From the NCBI GenBank assembly GCA_947384055.1, contig CANDFO010000029.1:1-25848 (forward strand): DNA of 25,848 nt, in the 5' to 3' direction. Of the stretch, positions 6,606-13,190 are shown one piece after another (position 1 is the stretch's first letter; each line of letters starts with the position of its first letter). The notes beneath the pieces were generated by a model that made no database searches, had not been told where the DNA came from, and saw nothing but the letters and a program-made list of their open reading frames with translations. This DNA is from an uncultured Flavonifractor sp. GTDB taxonomy: Bacteria > Bacillota > Clostridia > Oscillospirales > Oscillospiraceae. The position numbers were made by a program, and so were the translations under genes.

Positions 6606-7529
6606 TCAGGACAGCTGGGGAATTCCCAGAATTTCACGGGCTTCGGACGGAGTGGCGATGTCTCTGTCCAATGTCTCCGCCAAAAGGCGCATTTTCTCTA
6701 CCTGCTCGGCGTTGGTTTTGGCCAGCACGCCCCGCTTGAGGTACACGTTATCCTCGATTCCCACGCGCACATTGCCGCCTAACAGCAGAGCGGTTGTACA
6801 CATGTTGAACTGCTCTTTCCCGCCGGCGCCGGTGGACCATATGAAATTTTCCCGCCCGATAATGTGGCAGGCCGCGTTGTACATATAGTACAGATTATCA
6901 ACGCTGGCGCCGATGCCGCCCATGGTGCCCATAATAAACTGCAGATATACGGGCGTTTTCAACAGACCTGTCCTGATAAAATAGGCCACATTTTCAATCA
7001 TGCCGATGTCGAAACACTCAAATTCGGGCTTTGTGCCGTTTTCCTGCATAATGCGGATATATTCTTCCATATTGGCAAAGGTGTTCCGGGTGTGCATGTC
7101 GTAGGTGCTCTCCACAAAAGGCCGCTCCCAGTCAAAGCGGGGATTATCCAGCCGCTTGGCAATCGGCTGCAGGCAGAAATTCATTGTTCCGGCATTCAGG
7201 GAGGCCAGTTCAGGCTTCAGCACCGGTACTGCCGCCACACGCTCGGACACAGGCGAGCCCAAGACGCCGCCGGTGGTGATGCACAGGACCGCGTCACTGC
7301 GGGCGCGGATGCCGTGGTAGACCTGGCTCATCAGCTCCACGCTGTTGGAGGGCTCTCCGGTCTCAGGTACGCGGACATGCAGATGAATGGCGGCGGCGCC
7401 GGCCTCGGCCGCGCCGATGGCGGATTCGATGATCTCGTCCGGCGTAATCGGCAGATAGGGGGACATGGTGGGAATGTTCAGCGCGCCTGTGATGGCGCAG
7501 CTGATAATTGTTTTCTTTGTTGCAGACAT
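6606..7529 (-). CDS. Beta-keto acid cleavage enzyme (BKACE/DUF849), copy 1
   Basis: A 307-residue TIM-barrel Claisen-type enzyme related to 3-keto-5-aminohexanoate cleavage enzyme (Kce). Such enzymes convert a beta-keto acid plus acetyl-CoA to acetoacetate plus an acyl-CoA. The zinc ligands are visible as HLHVR (His49, His51), and the catalytic segment GGNVRVGIEDN carries the Arg, Glu and Asp of the family. At the position of Kce Glu14, thought to contact the substrate amino group, this protein has Leu17 (TGALN), so an amino substrate is less likely. About two thirds of residues match the neighbouring copy by eye. AAAGGAG precedes ATG 7529, 28 bases after copy 2 ends. The substrate is unknown. 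Confidence 0.9.
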   Translation of the reverse strand: MSATKKTIISCAITGALNIPTMSPYLPITPDEIIESAIGAAEAGAAAIHLHVRVPETGEPSNSVELMSQVYHGIRARSDAVLCITTGGVLGSPVSERVAAVPVLKPELASLNAGTMNFCLQPIAKRLDNPRFDWERPFVESTYDMHTRNTFANMEEYIRIMQENGTKPEFECFDIGMIENVAYFIRTGLLKTPVYLQFIMGTMGGIGASVDNLYYMYNAACHIIGRENFIWSTGAGGKEQFNMCTTALLLGGNVRVGIEDNVYLKRGVLAKTNAEQVEKMRLLAETLDRDIATPSEAREILGIPQLS

Positions 7530-7557
7530 GATGGCATACTCCTTTCATCCGGGCCGG

Positions 7558-8478
7558 TCAGGAACGGCTTTTCAGCTTCAAGATTGCACGCGCTTCATCG
7601 GGCGACGCAACCTCATGGTCCAGCGCCTCTATAATAGAGCGCATTTTTAAAACCTGCTCGGCGTTGGTTTTGGCCAGCACGCCGCGCTTTAAATAGAGAT
7701 TGTCTTCCAGGCCTACGCGGACATTTCCGCCCAGCAGCACGGCGGCTGTGCCCATACGAAACTGCTCTTTTCCGGCAGTTCCTACCGACCAGAAAAAGTT
7801 TTCCTTCCCAATGATTTCACACGCCGCCTGGTAAAGACGGGTCAGGTTCAGCACGGTGGCTCCGATTCCGCCCATGACGCCTACGACAAACTGGATATAT
7901 ATGGGGCATTCCAGCAGACCAGTAGAGATAAAGTATTGAATATTGTGCAGCATGCCGATATCGAACACTTCAAATTCCGGCCGTGTGCCGTTTTCCTGCA
8001 TGGTTCTGATATAGACTTCCATTGATTGGAAGGTGTTGTTGGCAAAGCTGTCATAGGTGCCCGCCAAAAAGGGAACTTCCCAATCAAATTTTGGATTCTT
8101 CAGCTTCTTTGCCACGGGGGATACGCAGAAATTCATTGTCCCCGAATTGCAGGACGCCAGCTCAGGTTTCAGCAGAGGTACAGGGGCCAGACGGGATTCC
8201 ACAGGGGAAGCCAGCTTGCCGCCGGTGGTGACGCCGATGACCACGTCGCTGCGGGCTTTAATACCGGCATAAACTTCGGCCATCAGGTTCAGATCATTGG
8301 TGGGCTCTCCGTTTTTCGGGTTGCGCACGTGGATATGTACCACAGCGGCGCCGGCTTCAGCGGCCTCGACAGCGGAATCAATAATTTCCTGCTGGGTAAT
8401 CGGCAGGTAAGGGGACATGGCCGGGGTGTTAATTGCGCCGGTGATAGCGGCAGTCAGAATGACTTTATGGTTGGACAT
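7558..8478 (-). CDS. Beta-keto acid cleavage enzyme (BKACE/DUF849), copy 2
   Basis: A 306-residue homologue of the downstream copy, arranged in tandem, evidently from duplication and divergence. It has VVHIHVR (His48, His50) for zinc and GGNVRVGLEDN for catalysis. The residue at the Kce Glu14 position is Ile16 (TGAIN), aliphatic as in copy 1. ATG 8478 follows AGGAG, and the dehydrogenase gene ends 32 bases upstream. The dehydrogenase-BKACE order resembles carnitine catabolism, where a hydroxy acid is oxidised to a keto acid and then cleaved, but no betainyl-CoA thiolase or BCCT/ABC carnitine transporter is seen here. The two copies may serve two substrates or form a mixed oligomer. Confidence 0.9.
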   Translation of the reverse strand: MSNHKVILTAAITGAINTPAMSPYLPITQQEIIDSAVEAAEAGAAVVHIHVRNPKNGEPTNDLNLMAEVYAGIKARSDVVIGVTTGGKLASPVESRLAPVPLLKPELASCNSGTMNFCVSPVAKKLKNPKFDWEVPFLAGTYDSFANNTFQSMEVYIRTMQENGTRPEFEVFDIGMLHNIQYFISTGLLECPIYIQFVVGVMGGIGATVLNLTRLYQAACEIIGKENFFWSVGTAGKEQFRMGTAAVLLGGNVRVGLEDNLYLKRGVLAKTNAEQVLKMRSIIEALDHEVASPDEARAILKLKSRS

Positions 8479-8510
8479 GGTTTCATCTCCTGTGACAAGT
8501 GTAGGATGCG

Positions 8511-9467
8511 TTACGAAATTGTCTCATATCTTGCGCTGGTTTGCAGCTGCATCAGGAGCTTGCGGGTATTTGCCGCGCGAATTTCCTCTTCATGGCCCGC
8601 AGGATAGTGAAAATACCCTTCACCGCTGCGGATGCCGTCTTTTCCCTGCCTGTCCATCTCTTCGATGATGCCGCCCGTAGTATCGGTAGCGTTGCACAGG
8701 TCCGGCCAGATATTGTCCGCCACGTGGCGGGTCAGTGACAGGCCGTTCATATCGTAGCTGCCCAGCATCCCAATGGCGGCATAGCGGAAAGCGGGGCCGT
8801 ATTTCAGGCATTCGTCCAGGTCCGCGGCCGTTGTGACCCCCTGGTCCAGAAGGTACGCGGCCTCCCGATAGAGGGTCAGCTGAAGCCGGTTTCCTACCAT
8901 GCCGGGCACATCCTTTAAAATTTTGATGGGGTGCTTCCGGACGCTGCGGTACAGCTCAGCAACGGCGTCGTACGTTGACTGCGCGGTGTCGCCGAAGAGG
9001 GAGAGCTCAATGCAGGGGATAATATTTGCCGGATTAAAATAGTGACAGACGATGCAGCGCTGTCTGCGTTCCTGCGGAAGTCGGTCAATGATTGCCGACA
9101 GTGGGAGAGAGGACGTATTCGTACAGAAAATTGTCTCAGGACGGCAGATGCCGTTCAGCGTTTCAAACAGGTCCGCTTTCGCCCCGGCGATTTCCGCGAT
9201 AGCCTCCACTACAAAATCCGCGTGTTTCCCCGCTTCCTCCAGAGTCTCGCAGACCCTGATATTGCGCAGGGTAGTGGTCCGCTGCTCCGCAGTGAGGAAG
9301 CCGTTGTCCACCATAAACTGCAGGTCTTTCGCAATCCGGTCCGGCGCGGCGTCACGGGCGGTCTTTGCCTGGTCAAAAAGGGCAACCTTGTTTCCGTACA
9401 TAGCGAATTCCGCTGCAATGGCATGGCCCATAACTCCGGCGCCAATTACAGCAATATGTCTTGTCAT
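8511..9467 (-). CDS. 3-hydroxyacyl-CoA dehydrogenase-fold beta-hydroxy acid dehydrogenase
   Basis: A 318-residue NAD-dependent enzyme. The Rossmann motif VIGAGVMG is at residues 7-14. The catalytic set appears as TNTSSLPLS, HYFNPANIIPCIEL and GNRL, equivalent to the Ser/His/Glu/Asn of 3-hydroxyacyl-CoA dehydrogenases. It is longer than the usual 282-residue Hbd. Its segment GPAFRYAAIGMLGSYDMNG resembles the L-gulonate/L-carnitine dehydrogenase (lambda-crystallin) branch, which acts on free hydroxy acids. Coupled to two BKACE genes it probably makes their beta-keto acid substrate. Alternatively it is a true 3-hydroxybutyryl-CoA dehydrogenase. The ATG follows GAGGTGG. The gene starts 74 bases after dctM, with no obvious terminator between. 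Confidence 0.85.
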   Translation of the reverse strand: MTRHIAVIGAGVMGHAIAAEFAMYGNKVALFDQAKTARDAAPDRIAKDLQFMVDNGFLTAEQRTTTLRNIRVCETLEEAGKHADFVVEAIAEIAGAKADLFETLNGICRPETIFCTNTSSLPLSAIIDRLPQERRQRCIVCHYFNPANIIPCIELSLFGDTAQSTYDAVAELYRSVRKHPIKILKDVPGMVGNRLQLTLYREAAYLLDQGVTTAADLDECLKYGPAFRYAAIGMLGSYDMNGLSLTRHVADNIWPDLCNATDTTGGIIEEMDRQGKDGIRSGEGYFHYPAGHEEEIRAANTRKLLMQLQTSARYETIS

Positions 9468-9541
9468 ATTTGTACCACCTCAAATTTTACAGTGTATCTG
9501 CGCCTTGCCGATTTGGGGCGCTTTGTATTTCCGACCCGCGA

Positions 9542-10834
9542 TTATCCCGCGTAGCCGCATAACCGCGGAATCAACAGCACAACGTCCGGACAGTAGGTAA
9601 TGAGCATCAGCGCCGCGACCATGGCCAGGAAGAATGGCAGCAGCGGCCGGACCAGCTCCCGCAGGGAGCAGTCCCCCATACCGACCGCCACAAAAATATT
9701 GAGGCCTACAGGCGGTGTAATATAGCCGATAGTCGTATTTGTAATGAACATAACGCCAAAGTGGATGGGGTCAACGCCGTACGCCGCCACAATAGGATAG
9801 AGGATCGGCGCCAGGATGGTAATTACAGGTGAGGCGTCCATGACGCACCCCGCGATCAGCAGCACAATGTTAATCAGCAGCAGCACGACAAACTTGCTGT
9901 CTGTCGCGGACTGCACGGTTTCGGAGATCAGGCGGGGGATATTTTCCACCGTCATCATGCGGGCCAGGCAGGTGGCTGTGCCAACAATTACCAAAATCTG
10001 CGCATTGGTGGAGACAGAACTGATTAGCCCATCCACAATTTTTTTAAAGGTCAGCTCTTTGTACAGGAAAACCCCTGCGAACAGTCCATAAATACAGGCT
10101 ACGCCCGCCGCCTCGGTAGGGGTGAAGATGCCGCCGTAGATGCCGCCGAGAATGATAATCGGCACCATCAGAGCTCCGATTGCGTCTACAAAGGTGGTAA
10201 ATACCCGGCGGATAGAGAAATTTTTCCCGTTTCCCTTGTAGCCGCGCACATGGCAGATTACCAAAGCCACGATAATCAGGGCGCCGCCCACCGCGAAGCC
10301 GGAGCCAAAGCCGCCCAGAAACAGATTTCCAATTGATGAGTTCGTGGCGATACCGTACAGCACCAGCGGAATACTGGGCGGAATCAGCACACCCAGGCAG
10401 CCGGACGCGGTAATCAACGCGTAAGAAAATCCTTTGGAATACCCCATCTCCCGCATGTACGGCACCATGATGGAACCGATTGCGACTACAGTGGCCGCGG
10501 CGGAGCCGGACAGCGCGCCGAAAAACATGCAGGTAATGACAGTGATAACTGCCAGACCGCCTGTAATGTGGCCGCAGATAGAATCTGCAAAATTAATTAA
10601 CCGCTTTGACAGGCCGCCCCCCTCCATCAGTGTTCCGGCCAGCACAAAAAGGGGAATCGCCATCAGGGGAAAGGTGTCGCAGGCCGTATACAGGGTCGTA
10701 GCGATATACGTGGGCTGAAACATTCCGGTCATGCCCAGATAAATGGCTACCGGTATGCCGATGGACCAGGCGATGGGAATTCCAATGGCCAGGCATACGG
10801 CAAAAACTACAAACATAACGACAACAGGATTCAT
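9542..10834 (-). CDS. dctM: TRAP transporter large permease (DctM family)
   Basis: A 430-residue polytopic membrane protein, the usual size for DctM, with hydrophobic segments along its whole length. Family signatures are present: PLFVLAGTLMEGGGLS, FFGALSGSAAATVVAIG, CLGVLIPPSIPLVLYG and GIFTPTEAAG. It forms the Na+-driven transport channel with DctQ, taking substrate from the binding protein DctP. Its ATG overlaps the dctQ stop by 4 bases (ATGA), so translation is coupled. The position at the head of a CoA-ester catabolic operon points to uptake of a carboxylate. The substrate cannot be deduced. Confidence 0.95.
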   Translation of the reverse strand: MNPVVVMFVVFAVCLAIGIPIAWSIGIPVAIYLGMTGMFQPTYIATTLYTACDTFPLMAIPLFVLAGTLMEGGGLSKRLINFADSICGHITGGLAVITVITCMFFGALSGSAAATVVAIGSIMVPYMREMGYSKGFSYALITASGCLGVLIPPSIPLVLYGIATNSSIGNLFLGGFGSGFAVGGALIIVALVICHVRGYKGNGKNFSIRRVFTTFVDAIGALMVPIIILGGIYGGIFTPTEAAGVACIYGLFAGVFLYKELTFKKIVDGLISSVSTNAQILVIVGTATCLARMMTVENIPRLISETVQSATDSKFVVLLLINIVLLIAGCVMDASPVITILAPILYPIVAAYGVDPIHFGVMFITNTTIGYITPPVGLNIFVAVGMGDCSLRELVRPLLPFFLAMVAALMLITYCPDVVLLIPRLCGYAG

Positions 10835-11340
10835 GCGGCACCGCCTTCCTCTTGGATGCCGTCGTCAGCGGGGTTGTCCCTGACATGCTCCACAATTTTC
10901 TGCACCGTCCGGATGGCCATCATGACCATCCCTACCACGGGCGCGGCGTAGCAGTAGACCATGTTGATGCGCAGGGCGGCGGATTTCTGCGGGAAAATCA
11001 TCAGTTCATTCAGCACCTGCACCCCAAACCAGGCCACATACGCGAAGAATATGAAACAGACAATGTCAATGAACACCGCGTGAATTTTTTTCGCGGTCCC
11101 TTTCAGCAGCAGCGGCAGAATATCTACCGAGAGGTGCTTGGCGTTCCGCACACAGCGGCTGGCGCCGAAATACACCGTCCAGGTATTGATATAGCGGGCA
11201 AGCTCCTCACTCCAGGGAAGCGACAGCCCAATCGCGCGAAAAAGCACCTGAATAAAGACGATGAGGACGACTATCCCGAACAATATGGCAGTTACCTGCT
11301 CCTCAAGGAAACCAAGTATTTTATTTATGATTTGATTCAT
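10831..11340 (-). CDS. dctQ: TRAP transporter small permease (DctQ family)
   Basis: About 169 residues with four hydrophobic segments and the DctQ signature SLPWSEELARYINTWTVYFGA. It is the small membrane partner of DctM. Two adjacent ATG codons follow AAGGAG: 11343 at 3 bases and 11340 at 6 bases. I choose 11340. A longer open frame upstream has a charged, non-membrane N-terminus and no ribosome site. The gap of about 180 bases from dctP contains a GC-rich hairpin, which may set different levels of the binding protein and permeases. Confidence 0.92.
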   Translation of the reverse strand: MNQIINKILGFLEEQVTAILFGIVVLIVFIQVLFRAIGLSLPWSEELARYINTWTVYFGASRCVRNAKHLSVDILPLLLKGTAKKIHAVFIDIVCFIFFAYVAWFGVQVLNELMIFPQKSAALRINMVYCYAAPVVGMVMMAIRTVQKIVEHVRDNPADDGIQEEGGAA

Positions 11341-11397
11341 CATGGACTCCTTCTCATGGAATAGCGGCAGACTTCTGCGCTTTGGTCCAGACCGGCT

Positions 11398-11439
11398 GCG
11401 GCGTGCATCCTGTCCGCGCGAAGCGGAGGGGCACACCGC
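11398..11439 (-). repeat. GC-rich hairpin between dctP and dctQ
   Basis: Read on the minus strand, GCGGTGTGC and GCACGCCGC pair (one G-T), enclosing a second stem TCCGC/GCGGA with a TTCGC loop. No T-run follows on the minus strand, so it is more likely a stabiliser of the upstream dctP mRNA or an attenuator than a full terminator. On the plus strand it is followed by AGTTTTT, but no plus-strand gene ends here. The rest of the 180-base gap shows nothing recognisable. Confidence 0.5.
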
Positions 11440-11520
11440 AGTTTTTCAGCGACACGTCCGCAAGCCCGGTAAGCGTGCATGGATTGCCGTGCCCGCCGGC
11501 CTGTACCCAAAAGACGCGGA

Positions 11521-12603
11521 TTACTGGACCGCTGTGTTGGCGGCGTCGATGGCCTCCAGGTATTTGTCCAGATTGGGTTCGTCATATTGCGTGCGGAACC
11601 AGTCATATACGGGCTGGACAGCGTCTTTGAATGCGGCGCGCTCTTCATCGGTCAGACGGGTCAAAGTCATCCCGTTTTCCTCCAGCGTACCCAGATAGTC
11701 CTTGGAGCAGTACTCCAGCTCGGCCTGACAAGCCTCGCGGCCGCACTCCACCACAACCTGCTGGAGGTCCTCCGGCAGATTCTTGAAGAAATCATAGTTG
11801 ACGGCGACTGAAATCATATCGTACATAAGATTGGTGTCGCTTACATACTTCTGGACTTCCCAGATGTTTGTTGTGGCCATGACCACCGCAGGATTGACCT
11901 GTCCGTCCACAGTTCCCTGCTGCAGTGCGGTAAACAGCTCGGAATACGCAAGGGGGGTAGGGTCGGCGCCCAGGGTTTCATAAATCTTCAAGAGAATGGG
12001 GTTCTCCTGGGTGCGGATTTTCAAGCCGGACATGTCGGAGGGCGTATGGATTTCACGTTTGTTGTTGGAAAGCGCCTGAAATCCATTTTCACACATCATC
12101 AGCAGGTAGAGATTTGTCTCTTCCGCAATATCCAGCACCAGCTGCTGGCCCACTTCGCCGTTCATGAATTCCTGCACCGCCTCGCGGCTGTCAAACAGCA
12201 TAGGCAGCGACATAAAGTCGAGCTTGGAGGTAAAGTTGGACATAATAACGGAACCGCCTTCCGCAGCCTGGACCTGCCCCCGCTGACATGCCTCATAGTA
12301 TTCGCGGATGGACCCCATTTGCAGGTTGGGATAGTACTCTACCTGAATCTGCCCATTGGAGCGCTCCTCCACCAGTTCTTCAAACAGATTCAGCATATAG
12401 TCTGTGTGGTTGTCGATTCCGGAACCGGCCACCTTCATTGTGTATACAGTGGACGGCTCGGCAGGCTTTTCCGTCTGAGGGCCTGGAGCGGGAGTGGAAC
12501 CACTGGCAGGGGGCGTACTGCCGGTACTGGCGCAGGACGCCAGCAGGGAAATCGCTGTCAGGACAGCAAGCGTCAGGGAGACACATCTCTTTAAAGTTAA
12601 CAT
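11521..12603 (-). CDS. dctP: TRAP transporter substrate-binding lipoprotein (DctP family)
   Basis: 360 residues. The N-terminus is a lipoprotein signal with lipobox LASC, so Cys24 would be lipidated and the protein anchored outside the membrane. A Ser/Pro/Gly/Thr-rich linker (about 25-52) precedes the DctP domain. LKIRTQENPILLKIYETLG carries the conserved Arg that usually binds the substrate carboxylate, and FTALQQGTVDGQVNP is the common family block. It is the first gene after the sigma-54 promoter, with a strong AAAGGAGGAAAATT site before the ATG. It captures the substrate for DctQM. Chemistry beyond 'a carboxylate' cannot be stated. Confidence 0.94.
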   Translation of the reverse strand: MLTLKRCVSLTLAVLTAISLLASCASTGSTPPASGSTPAPGPQTEKPAEPSTVYTMKVAGSGIDNHTDYMLNLFEELVEERSNGQIQVEYYPNLQMGSIREYYEACQRGQVQAAEGGSVIMSNFTSKLDFMSLPMLFDSREAVQEFMNGEVGQQLVLDIAEETNLYLLMMCENGFQALSNNKREIHTPSDMSGLKIRTQENPILLKIYETLGADPTPLAYSELFTALQQGTVDGQVNPAVVMATTNIWEVQKYVSDTNLMYDMISVAVNYDFFKNLPEDLQQVVVECGREACQAELEYCSKDYLGTLEENGMTLTRLTDEERAAFKDAVQPVYDWFRTQYDEPNLDKYLEAIDAANTAVQ

Positions 12604-12792
12604 AATTTTCCTCCTTTGTTGTCACAACACCTGGCCTTGTCTCACTGTTATGCCGGGCAAAATATACAATCCGTCTCGCCTCCTTTACACTATTCTTTCC
12701 CGGCAAACGGAAAGAACTCTTTACAATCAGGTCAATCAAGGATAAACTTGTGTTAATATCACATCCTTTCCGTTGTGCCGGCCATATATATT

Positions 12793-12807
12793 GCAATTCC
12801 CGTGCCA
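12793..12807 (-). promoter_or_regulatory. Sigma-54 (-24/-12) promoter of the catabolic operon
   Basis: The minus strand reads TTGGCACGGGAATTGCAA. TGGCAC and TTGCA are present with exactly 10 bases between the GG and GC cores, as sigma-54 RNA polymerase requires. Transcription would start near 12781, leaving a leader of about 178 bases before dctP. The divergent gene encodes a sigma-54 activator, which strongly supports the assignment. Confidence 0.88.
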
Positions 12808-12852
12808 AGCATGAAAGCCTGATGTCCCAAGGGATTGGAGGCAGACAGAAAA

Positions 12853-12882
12853 GAATCCATGCGCAGTACTGCGCATGGATTC
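12853..12882. promoter_or_regulatory. Perfect 30-bp palindrome, probable activator site 1
   Basis: The arms GAATCCATGCGCAGT and ACTGCGCATGGATTC are exact reverse complements. The centre lies about 87 bases upstream of the predicted sigma-54 start, a normal enhancer distance. The core ATGCGCA-N4-TGCGCAT resembles the two sites further upstream. Confidence 0.72.
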
Positions 12883-12908
12883 CTCCAGGGTCCATATAAC
12901 GTGCGGAA

Positions 12909-12930
12909 ATTCCCGTATAATACAGGGAAT
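12909..12930 (+). promoter_or_regulatory. Possible regulator promoter (-10 TATAAT) inside a short palindrome
   Basis: TATAAT at 12916-12921 is framed by ATTCCC (12909-12914) and GGGAAT (12925-12930). It points towards the activator gene, but no good -35 hexamer lies 16-18 bases upstream and the leader would be over 260 bases. An activator-dependent promoter or another protein site are alternatives. Confidence 0.3.
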
Positions 12931-12932
12931 AA

Positions 12933-12954
12933 GCATATGCAATACTGCATATGC
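12933..12954. promoter_or_regulatory. Palindrome, probable activator site 2
   Basis: GCATATGCA and TGCATATGC are perfect inverted arms around ATAC. The geometry (7-base inner arms with a 4-base centre) matches site 1. The centre is about 163 bases upstream of the predicted start. Confidence 0.62.
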
Positions 12955-12966
12955 GAAATTGCGCAT
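12951..12966. promoter_or_regulatory. Overlapping imperfect palindrome, possible activator site 3
   Basis: ATGCGAAATTGCGCAT has ATGCG/CGCAT arms like site 1, but 2 bases closer together. It shares its first four bases with site 2. It may be a weaker third site. Confidence 0.45.
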
Positions 12967-13085
12967 GTTTTGTGCTGAGACAGCTCAGGCCTGAGAAGCC
13001 GCACTGACAAATGAAAATCACGCGTGCCCAGTCCGGTTTCTGACCGGATAGAGCGCGCGGCAGCAGGCAGTTTTCGGAAAATCCG

Positions 13086-13105
13086 CATGGCATGGCATGG
13101 CATGG
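13086..13105. repeat. CATGG pentamer tandem repeat, four units
   Basis: Four perfect CATGG units lie in the leader of the activator gene, about 85 bases before the chosen start. A longer reading frame starting inside the repeat exists, but a better ribosome site supports the later start. Copy-number change here would alter leader length rather than the protein. Confidence 0.7.
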
Positions 13106-13190
13106 CGGCAAGAACTGCCCGGAATATGTGCGGCGTGTAAGAGCCTGTATTCATAACCGGAAAACACAGGGTTTGACGATGGAGGCGATC

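Noticed and set aside
6606..9467. L-carnitine degradation (dehydrogenase plus BKACE)
   Set aside because: The gene pair is reminiscent, but there is no thioesterase, betainyl-CoA thiolase or typical carnitine transporter, and the AbfD/Bcd part does not fit; kept only as a mechanistic analogy.
12772..12796. Plus-strand sigma-54-like element near the minus-strand promoter
   Set aside because: There are 11 bases between the GG and GC cores instead of 10, and no plus-strand gene is close enough; the minus-strand element has exact spacing.
1..12810. Standard lysine fermentation cluster (Kam/Kdd/Kce/Kal)
   Set aside because: No lysine 2,3-aminomutase, 5,6-aminomutase, diaminohexanoate dehydrogenase or 3-aminobutyryl-CoA lyase is present, and the BKACE residue at the amino-contact position is aliphatic.
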